64,000 nucleotides of DNA from Triticum aestivum (taxonomy: Eukaryota > Streptophyta > Magnoliopsida > Poales > Poaceae): the NCBI RefSeq assembly GCF_018294505.1, contig NC_057814.1, positions 33,465,789 to 33,529,788 of the forward strand, in the 5' to 3' direction. A program made the translations under genes and the position numbers. The notes under the pieces were generated by a model. The model was not told the origin of the DNA. It did not search any database and saw nothing but the letters and a program-made list of their open reading frames with translations. This document shows, in pieces, positions 56,077 through 64,000 of the stretch. The first letter of the stretch is position 1. Each line of letters starts with the position of its first letter.

Positions 56077-57110
56077 CAGCATCTCCAATAGACGGTCCAA
56101 ATATAAAAATACCTAACTTTTGAACCGTCTGGGACAAAAAACGCTGCTCCAACAGACGGTTCATATGTAAAAAAAATTGGACCGTGGCCTCCCGGTGATG
56201 TAAAATACAACACCTCGCGGTGCAAATTTACATCATGAGATACAACTGGTCCAAATTCGGCGACCGCCCGCCAACGCCCAACCGCCGTTCATTTCATTTC
56301 ACAGCCGCGCTCGTCCGCCCGCCCGAACACCAGTCGTCCGGAACCCGCCGCCACCACCGCCCAAATCCCCGCCGCCACCGCCCCAAATCGCCAGCGCCGC
56401 CCTCCGCCGCCCTCGCCCCCGTCTCGCAGCCGCCCGGGCGCAGCTGAATCGTGAGGCAGCCGCGGTGGGATTCGGCGCCTCCGGCGGTCCAGCTGCCCAT
56501 GTAGGCCTCCGCCGGGTCATTAGGCCGCCACCCGCCTCCGCCGCCCGCCGTTGCTCGCTGGCCCGCCCCGTTGCCACCGCCTCCCGGCCCCGCCGCCTCC
56601 CCGCACTGACCCTGTCCAGCCGAGCTGCCATCGCTGCTGGCCCGTGCAGCGTGCCTGTGCTGCTACTCGTGGTGTTCGTGTCGGCTGCTGCCCGCCTCCA
56701 TCGCTGCTGGCCGGCAAAGGAGCACGTACATGGGAGGTCGGGCTCCGGCCATGGCGACCACGGACGAGCAAGGGAGCGGTGGCAAACGACACTGATCGAA
56801 GGGAAAAAATAGGGGGATTGGGAGAGGAGCTCATCACGGAGAGGACGGCGCGCTCGGGGAGGTCGAGGAGAGCTTGATGGCGACGGATTTGACGAAGGCA
56901 GCCGACGTCCCGAGGTTGAAGAAGACGATCAAGGCGATTTTACATCTTCGTTTTGGACCATTTGTTGGAGTTGCTCTTTTACATCTCTGATTTGGACCAT
57001 CTGTTGGAGTTGAGCATTTTTCAAAACTCCAAAACGCACTTTTTGGCGGTTCATATTTTACATCTTCGGGTTTGGACCGCCAAAATTTGGACCATCTATT
57101 GGAGTTGCTC
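56077..57110. mobile_element. PIF/Harbinger element, 1034 bp, TSD TTA
   Basis: Ends CAGCATCTCCAATAGACGG and, reverse-complemented, GAGCAACTCCAATAGATGG, both followed by TCCAAAT. TTA is duplicated at 56074-56076 and 57111-57113. Extra TTGGACCATCTGTTGGAGTT and TTTTACATCTTCG copies lie inside the right end. The middle (56.3-56.9 kb) is GC-rich with overlapping Pro/Ala/Arg-rich frames and no domain. No transposase. Confidence 0.88.
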
Positions 57111-57113
57111 TTA

Positions 57114-59449
57114 GGTTTGTCTAGTTCAGAGAAAAAAAACATAAACCATCAGCAAGACGTAACAACATGCAAAGCAGAGCAACAACGATGGCTCTCTGCC
57201 GAAACAAAGCAAGCTATCCTTGTAAGGGATCAACTCACTCCAACACCCTTAAAAAACAAGCGACTGATTTAAAAGAAGCTCATCGATCACGCAACTTCGA
57301 AAGTTTTTCCATCCTTCAATTCCTTGCCCACCCAACATTTTTGTGCAGCCTGCTACCTGCACATCACACAAGTCTTTTCTCTGTAACTTTATCAACTAAA
57401 CGCCTAGAATCCATAGGGAAGATATTTCTGAAGCAAAGCATCGGTCCTCTTTTTCCAAAAATAACAAATAACTGTCGCTGCTCCATTAGAACCAGATTCT
57501 TATCTTTACACCTACAATTTATCACCCAATCACAAAGTCCCTCCAAGCTAACAGAACTGTATTCATCGGAACAAAAAGCACACTGCACAGTCTTCCCAAT
57601 ATTACGTTTGTCCGTAGTTGCCACGGTGAAATTCATCACCCAATCACAAACACCATCCATGCTAACTGAATTGTATCAAAACAAAAGGCACTCTCCAGTG
57701 TTCAAACCATAACCGGCAACTGAACACTTAAACAAGATATGATATCTACTGACTGTTTTCTAGAGCAAAAAAGATTATTTCCTGTACGACACTACCTCTA
57801 TCATTCGGATTATTCTGGTTAAGATACTATTTCTAAATTTTAACCACAAGAACATGTTGATCATAAGTGAAACTTTTACATACCAAAATTTTCTACAAGG
57901 TCACTTGACCTGTTGAGCTTTCGGAATCGACGGTTATAGACACCGGACCTTCTCCGTCCTCGGCAGCGGCAGACGACTGTGCAGGATAACGGGGTCAGAG
58001 GATGTACATGAAAAAACAGGGCCGTCCTCGGCGGCAGCGGCGGTGGAAGATTAAGCCCCGGGGTTATCTTCCTATGGATTGGGTCGCCGACGTTGATGGC
58101 CTTCAGTCGCTGATCCAGGGAGGAGGCGCTGCCGTGGGGAGGGCCTAGTGCGAGGGTCACCGGCGGCGGTGGCACGAGCGACAGGAGGGACGCCGACGAC
58201 GCCACGGTCGAGGGCAGGGTTGGCGGCGGCTCCTGTGCGAGGGGATTGAGGAGCCTAACAACGACGAAGGCTGTGCCAGGGATTGACTAGCGATTAGATT
58301 GACCTGCTAATTTACAACTCTATCCTTTGCACACACACAAAAAAGACCTTTAAGTCATTTCTCAGATGCGACGGTTAGAAAAAAACAGAGACGGAGTTAC
58401 ACAAAATTACGAGTTGTAACTCGCCAATCACCGTAAAAGAGCTCTATATATATATCATTAACATCCTCACTCACAGACTATGAAGCAATTTGTTGGTAAT
58501 TTTGGATTTGTTTCCTGCTTGCACAGGCCAGCGGTGCTCTCCCAGATCTGCAGTGGCAGATGGGCACTTCAAACCGTGGGATCCAGACACTTTTCTGAGC
58601 TTGATCCAAAATCCATTGGTCCCTTTCAGTTTAGTGGAAAAATCCATTTTTCCTCCGGTATCTCTTTCAGTTTTTTTTTGCTTGATCCGATATTTTTACT
58701 GCTACGCCGAATCTATGACCATTCACTTGAAAGATCTCTCTTTTCCTCGTGTGTTCCTTTCAGTTTTTGCCTTGCCGAGTCCAGGTCTAGGTCTTCTCCT
58801 GACTGTAACGTTGTTTTATTTCAGACTTGATGTATCTGCGAGAATTATGGCTCTGATCGCCTTAATTTTCCTTAGCTTAGTTAGCTAAGAGAATTGGGCG
58901 TAACACACTCAGAACATTTCCTTCAGAATTTCAAATCAAATTAGATGTATCAATGTCGCGAATGTTTACAGAATATGGATTTTGGGCAGGCGGTTGCAGT
59001 TGCATCGTCAAACTCGGAAGATTACAGAAATAAATGTAAGGATGGCTGCTTGTTGATAAACTTATCAAGCCTAACACAGGTTGCGAGTTTTTTTTTTATC
59101 ACGCTATTTATTTCCTTAACACGGTGAGTTGATGCCATTTTTGGTTTGTTTTCATAATTTCATCAGGATTGCACAATTGGACATGCATATTTCTCGAGTT
59201 ACAATCTGATAATTGTATTCATTTTTTGCAGTTCAAACGATGTTTTTGGCAAAGCATGGTTTGATCTCCTTCAATTATATGTTAATCTCTAGATTGGTTG
59301 TAGTTAAACTTTGCATTCTCACCTTTTCATAAACAAACTGTGTGTTCACTGTATATATGCAAGTTTGAAGAATGTCTTATTTCATTATTTTTGCTTGATA
59401 GATTCATTTTCACAGTGTATTTACGTTATATACAAACTTCGTGCATATT
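57114..59449. other. Gene-free or unrecognised sequence upstream of the receptor kinase
   Basis: Contains a 113-bp tandem duplication (ATCACCCAATCACAAA at 57521 and 57634). A minus-strand frame at 57876-58205 begins MASSASLLSLVPPPPVTLAL and could be the first exon of an unidentified gene. A GTTTCCTGCTTGCACAGGCC stretch at 58.51 kb is also found near 22.02 kb. I cannot name a gene here. Confidence 0.35.
57500..57700. repeat. Tandem duplication, 113-bp unit
   Basis: ATCACCCAATCACAAA at 57521 and 57634. Each is followed by CCTCCAAGCTAACAGAACTG or the similar CATCCATGCTAACTGAATTG. Confidence 0.8.
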
Positions 59450-60018
59450 TAACAACACATTTCTAAGACATAGATAGAACCCTCCAGAATAACTTCAGTA
59501 CTGAGTTGGAATGGCAGTTAAATAGATATGCAGCAGCTAGAATGCTCTATTTATTTAAAAAGATAATTCAATTGCAGCGATGCAAGCTTTTAGGATTTGA
59601 TCATGTTCCATCTTCCACACATGCTTTGCTTTAACCAGTGTAACTAAGCTCTACTGTATTCAGAGGCTGGCTCATGGTATCTTTAGCACAACATGTAGTT
59701 TCACCATTTACCACTGCAGCAAATCAATTCGTGCAGTCTTAAATCTGAAAACTGGCTATCAGTGTGAACTCGTGACTTAGAGAATGTCCAAGTCTATTGA
59801 TGACTAAACTGAGGCTCTGTTCAATGCTCAAGTCCACATCTCTCCCTCTCCATCTGCCTTTATCTTTGGCTGAATTTGTTGGCAACCTAGCCATCATGAA
59901 CTCCTTAAATGGCTTCACTTCAGGATCTAAAAAATACATTCACCCATTTTCTAGAGCCACCATTTGTATAGCATAGAACTACCACCCCAAGGAACTTCAA
60001 TATTCTTGCGCCTGAACA
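59450..60018 (+). promoter_or_regulatory. Upstream region of the lectin receptor kinase
   Basis: Up to the start codon. 59450-59890 is conserved at 20311-20655, which suggests the duplicated unit included the promoter. Short A/T-rich motifs are present, but no TATA box or transcription start can be fixed from sequence alone. Confidence 0.5.
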
Positions 60019-62238
60019 ATGCCCCCACATATTTTTCCCGTATATCTAGTGCTGGTCTTATATGCCACAAGCATGTCTATTATGGTTATGAGAGCTTCGA
60101 CCAATGAGACGATGATTCCTTTGGGGTCCTCCATCAATACGAGCACCACCAAGAGCTGGTTCTCCTCTTCGGGGCGCTTCGCATTTGGTTTCTATCCTGA
60201 CGGTGAAGCCTTTGCAATTGGGGTTCGGCTTGTATCCGGTGATACAAGTATCATAGCATGGACTGCCAACCGAGATGATCCCCCAATTTCTCTTGGTTCT
60301 ATTACATTGGGATACAGCGGTATACTCCAGTGGTCCCGAACCCCATTGACTCCAGGTACCCAACGGAATCCCATATCTGACAGCTCTACACCGGCTACCT
60401 CTGCTGCCATGCTGAACACCGGTAACTTTGTGTTGTATGACATGAACCGGACGATTATTTGGTCTACCTTTGATTCTCCAACTGGTACTTTGTTGCCAGG
60501 CCAGAATCTGCGTCCTGGTGCGCAGCTTTTTGCAAGTGTCTCCGGGAATAACCGTGCTAGGGGGAAGTATTACCTTAACAATCAACTAGACGGCAATCTT
60601 GTGCTCTACCCTGCTGGCACGATTGACTCTGATAGTGCATATTGGTCTACTGTCACTTCCAACAAGGGCCTCCTCCTCACGCTTTCTTTGGATCCCAATG
60701 GTACCCTATGGATGTTTGACCGGAAGACCTCCTATACAAAGGCATTATTCCAGACCAATCAATCCCTTAGTGCCTCAACAGCTGTGGAAAATTACTACCG
60801 GTTGACATTTGATGCCGATGGCATCTTACGACTCTACTCACATGTTTTCCTTAGTCTAGGGAGTAAGCCTACAACTAAGGTTCAGTGGCAAGTGCCTGGA
60901 AGTGATCGCTGCCTTGTAAATGGTGTCTGTGGTCCGAATAGCTTCTGTCAGCTCACCGTGACAGGAGAAACTAGCTGCACTTGCCTTCCCGGTTTTGAGT
61001 TCTTAAGCACTAACCAGAGCACACTTGGTTGCTGGAGAACATTGCCGGACAGCGGTTGTGCGAAGAATAGCAGCAGCTCCGATGAGGGGACGAGAGTGAT
61101 GAGCACAATGGTAGAAGTGAAGAATACTACTTGGGCAGAGAATGCGTATGCTGTTCTACCAGAAACCGCAAGCATTGAAGATTGCAAGTTACATTGCCTC
61201 TCTGATTGTGCCTGCGAGATTTCTATGTTTAGTGACTCCTATTGCTCAAAACTGATGGTTCCAATTAGGTATGGCAGGAATTCTGGTTCCAACAGCACAC
61301 TATTTGTGAAGGTCTACACCTACCATGCCATCCAAAAGAATAAAATTGCTGGAGCAGGTGCCATGTTTATCTCAGGTGTTTCCTTGGTCGTCCTCTCACT
61401 GGTTGTGCTCTCTGGATCTGTGCTTCTTATCTGCAGATATAAACCATCTTTGAGGTACATGAGGGCACCACAACTGGAGGATTACATGGTTGATGGGGAC
61501 AGCGTTGGCCTGCAATCCTATTCTTTTGGGGACATAGATGTGGCCACGAATGGATTTTCCCAAGTGCTTGGTAGGGGTGCTTACGGTACAGTGTTCAAGG
61601 GTGTCCTGGCCAACATGAACAAGGAGATTGCAGTGAAGAGGCTCGAGAAGATGGCTGAAGATGAGCAGAGAGAATTTCATAGGGAGGTGCGTGCAATTGC
61701 AAGAACACACCACCGGAACCTGCTGCGCTTGCTTGGTTTCTGTATTGAGGGCACGTGCCGCCTGCTTGTGTACGAGTATATGCCGAACGGATCCCTTGCA
61801 AGCCTCCTTTTCAACTCAGATGCACCGCCTAGCTGGAGCAAGAGGGTTGCGATTGCACTAGATGTTGCAAGGGGGCTGCAGTACCTGCATGAAGAGATAC
61901 AGAACCCGATAATCCACTGCGACATCAAGCCGGAAAACATACTCATCGACAGTTCAGGGATAGCCAAGATTGCTGACTTTGGGCTTGCAAAGCTACTGAT
62001 TGGGAACCAGAGCAACACACTCACCGGCGTCCGAGGCATGAGAGGCTATCTCGCACAAGAATAGAGCAAGAACACAGCGATCAGCGTGAAGGTCGACATG
62101 TACAGCTATGGCATCATGCTCCTTGAGCTCATAAGCTGTAAGAGGAGCGTGGAATTGAAGCGGGACGGGAACGAGTACAACATTTCTGAATGGGCCTATG
62201 AGTGCGTGATGTTCAGTGAAACAAAGGAAGTGAAATAA
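60019..62238 (+). pseudogene. G-type lectin S-receptor-like Ser/Thr kinase (LecRK), premature stop and 3' truncation
   Basis: Plasma-membrane receptor-like kinase of the B-lectin class, a family with roles in defence signalling. Single exon. Signal peptide residues 1-26; B-lectin domain about 30-165 (WTANRDDPP); EGF-like 297-328 (CLVNGVCGPNSFC); PAN about 365-420 (CKLHCLSDCACEISMF); transmembrane 445-470; kinase from about 510. Kinase motifs: GRGAYGTVFKG loop, IAVKRL lysine, HCDIKPEN catalytic loop (non-RD type), DFGLAKLL. The activation-segment APE reads AQE, and the next codon, Trp in relatives, is TAG at 62062. The frame stays open another 57 codons (VDMYSYGIMLLELI) to TAA at 62236, then homology ends, losing the last third of the kinase. 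Relatives are about 800 residues. If transcribed it would give a 681-residue receptor with a dead kinase. Pieces of a second copy lie at 20.3 and 22.3 kb. Confidence 0.92.
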
Positions 62239-62976
62239 TAAAGTATTTTAGCAGCCTGTACCAACAGACCGGTGGTTTCGAAAAAAGACCTTTTAAACAC
62301 TAAACCTGTCTTTTTTGCGCATGATTCTGGAATGATCTCTTTTTCTCATGGAAAGTTACAGGTGTACAGAGTGACATTTCTTCAGATTTTCTTCACAATA
62401 GGAAACTAGTTTTTATTTTTTTCAGGGGGTACATGCTGTGCAAATTTCAATTTCCGGACTAACAACAGACTTTCTTGTGCAGGCAATTGCATGCTCGGTA
62501 ACTCAGCTACATACGGGGACGAATTCTAATTGCAGCTGTTATATAAATATGAAGTGCTGAAAACGCAGGCTCCCGCCCCCGAAACCCTCGCCGCCGCCAC
62601 CTTCCCCTGCCCGTCTCCGGCGGTATCCGGCCGACCTCGCCGGCGCGCGGCCCGGATCCGGCCCCCCTTCCCCCGCCCTTCCTTCCCCGCCCCTCCTTTC
62701 GCCCTCGCGCCGCCTCCCCGGGAGGCGGCCGGGGCGCCCCCTGCGCCTCTATTCTCGGCTTCGCCCCCTCATCCTCTCCCATGCCGGTGCCGGCGGGCGC
62801 CCCCGGCTCCGACCGGGGGGTGCCGGCGGCGGCAGGATCTCCTCTCTCCGCACGCGTCCTCCTGGCCCGGGGCAGGGGGCGGCGGCGGTCCGGTGACCCG
62901 GCGGGGTGGCCGGCGGCGGACGTGGTGGCCGCGCTGCTCCTTGGCGGCGGGGCGGCTTGGTGGCGCGGGGTGGCCG
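62239..62976. other. Gene-free flank and GC-rich tract
   Basis: 62.24-62.55 kb is unremarkable AT-balanced sequence. 62.56-62.97 kb is strongly GC-rich with open frames in several registers of both strands. It could be the 5' part of a LINE or a captured leader exon, but no domain supports a gene call. Confidence 0.4.
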
Positions 62977-64000
62977 CACTAGTAGAAAAAGGGGCTTTTG
63001 TCCCGGTTGGTAAGGCCCTTTAGTCCCGGTTTTTGAACCGGGACTAAAGGGTCGTTAGTAATGCCTCTCCCCTTTAGTTCCGGTTCTTACACGAACCGGG
63101 ACTAAAGGCCGCGGCCACGTGGAGCTCCACCTTTAGTCCCGGTTGGTAACACCAACCGGGACTAAAGGAAATTTTATGATTTTTTTTGAATTTTTTTTTT
63201 GATTTTTTTTGGATTTTCAAATTTCTGAATTATTTTAACCTCTAATCTCTAATCATCACCCCTCATCACTGCTCAATTTATCCTCTAATCTCTAATCACC
63301 CCTCATCATTTCAAATCATCTAACTTCCCGAACGGTCACCCATCCTCCCACTCCCCCAGCCTGAGCACGCTTAACTTCCGGGTTCTATTCTCCCTTGTTT
63401 TCAAGTCTGCACTTGTTGTTTTCCTGACAATAGTAAGATGTCAATCCTATTAACCCTCAGGAATTTTGCTTGAGCATGAAGTGACACATTTCGCTGTTTG
63501 AGTTTGAAACTATTGTTTTAAAAAACAATAATTATTTAGTAACACTAATATTTCTTGAATAATTAGTTTGACCATTGTTTGACCATAGTTTGACCAGATT
63601 TGACCAAAATTCAAAATAATAGAAATAATTATTTAGTAACACTAATATTCTAGAATAATTAGTTTGACCACAGTTTGAAATTTTTTCGATTTTTTCCACT
63701 CTAGATCTTAAAAGCCCCGTAACTTTTTTCTGTTAGGTTTTTGAGGATTTTGAAAATGTTTAACTAAGTTACCCCAGTTAAATTCGGATGTAACTTTTCG
63801 AGTAGATGATTTTTCATATAAAAACATTTTCATCCGAGTTCGTATGCAAAAGTTATGCCCATTTTACAAATTGCAGAGAGATTTTGCAAATAAAGTCGAA
63901 ATTCATATTTGTAAATTTTCCCAACAACTAGACCACATATCACATGGGAAACTTATTTTTTTTTAATTTTTTTTGACATTTCCATTATTTTCTTTTGTTT
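62977..64000. mobile_element. CACTA element C, left end only (runs off the window)
   Basis: Starts CACTAGTAGAAAAAGG, with CCG preceding (62974-62976) as the likely target trinucleotide. A subterminal array of CTTTAGTCCCGGTT and AACCGGGACTAAAGG follows to about 63.17 kb. From about 63.3 kb it matches the right half of element A in inverted orientation, including the 5S-like segment and repeated TTTGACCATAGTTTGACCA tracts. No transposase appears before the window ends. Confidence 0.88.
63323..63410 (-). other. 5S-rRNA-derived segment inside CACTA element C
   Basis: On the minus strand, AGAACCCG precedes GAAGTTAAGCGTGCT (63364-63378), then exactly 17 nt, then AGGATGGGTGACC (63334-63346), then GGGAAGT. 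The boxes are identical to those in element A. The spacer differs from A at one position (GTGGG versus GTGAG). It points toward the element's left terminus, 350 bp away. Confidence 0.8.

Noticed and set aside
60058..60585. 175-codon antisense frame across the receptor kinase
   Set aside because: Shadow of the real coding strand, no domain.

Overview
This is a repeat-dominated stretch of a grass nuclear genome, almost certainly Triticeae (wheat, Aegilops or a relative). The evidence is the set of mobile elements: CACTA elements starting CACTAGTAGAAAA with TTTAGTCCCGGTT-type subterminal repeats, Stowaway MITEs starting CTCCCTCC, an Au-like tRNA-derived SINE, PIF/Harbinger and Mutator MITEs, and plant L1-type LINEs with RNase H. 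There is no prokaryotic or organellar content. No clearly functional host gene was found. The window is a graveyard of one host gene neighbourhood, a G-type (B-lectin/S-domain) receptor-like kinase locus, copied in pieces and colonised by transposons.

Layout. 1-5.8 kb: LINE fragment cut by a 195-bp MITE, then a duplicated block. 5.9-9.6 kb: Gypsy pol relic, second copy of the duplicated block, and a subtilase pseudogene on the minus strand. 10.3-11.65 kb: complete CACTA element A, which holds a 5S-rRNA-like segment. 12.0-16.1 kb: Mutator MITE, repeat module R1, minisatellites. 16.1-18.3 kb: PIF/Harbinger element with a decayed Myb/SANT ORF1. 19-22.5 kb: shattered copy of the receptor-kinase locus (upstream region plus a lectin-coding scrap). 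22.55-29.12 kb: Stowaway MITE split by the 6.3-kb CACTA element B, which carries an apparently intact four-exon B3-like gene. 29.6-32.4 kb: Mutator-like element and R1. 33-35.6 kb: a LINE nested in a LINE. 36.1-37.1 kb: TIR element built round a 111-bp minisatellite. 37.6 kb: Myb/SANT-like pseudogene. 39.5-47.2 kb: paralogous blocks related to those at 2.5-5.8 kb and 19 kb, interrupted by LINE tails, a SINE, a MITE and microsatellites. 47.2-49.6 kb: FAR1/MULE-type pseudogene. 49.6-57.7 kb: unclassified sequence, two Stowaway MITEs, a CACTA end, a head-to-head 29-bp minisatellite and a third Harbinger element. 60.0-62.24 kb: the receptor-like kinase, with a premature stop in the kinase domain and a lost 3' end. 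62.98 kb to the end: CACTA element C (left end only), again with the 5S-like segment.

Most notable: two CACTA elements share a segment matching the 3' half of 5S rRNA, with both promoter boxes and their exact 17-nt spacing, pointing outward in each. Next come a roughly 950-bp inverted minisatellite, clean nested insertions dated by target-site duplications, an intact gene inside a CACTA element, and a promoter-like module (R1) present seven times without an obvious gene downstream. Splice sites and homologies were read by eye, without database searches.
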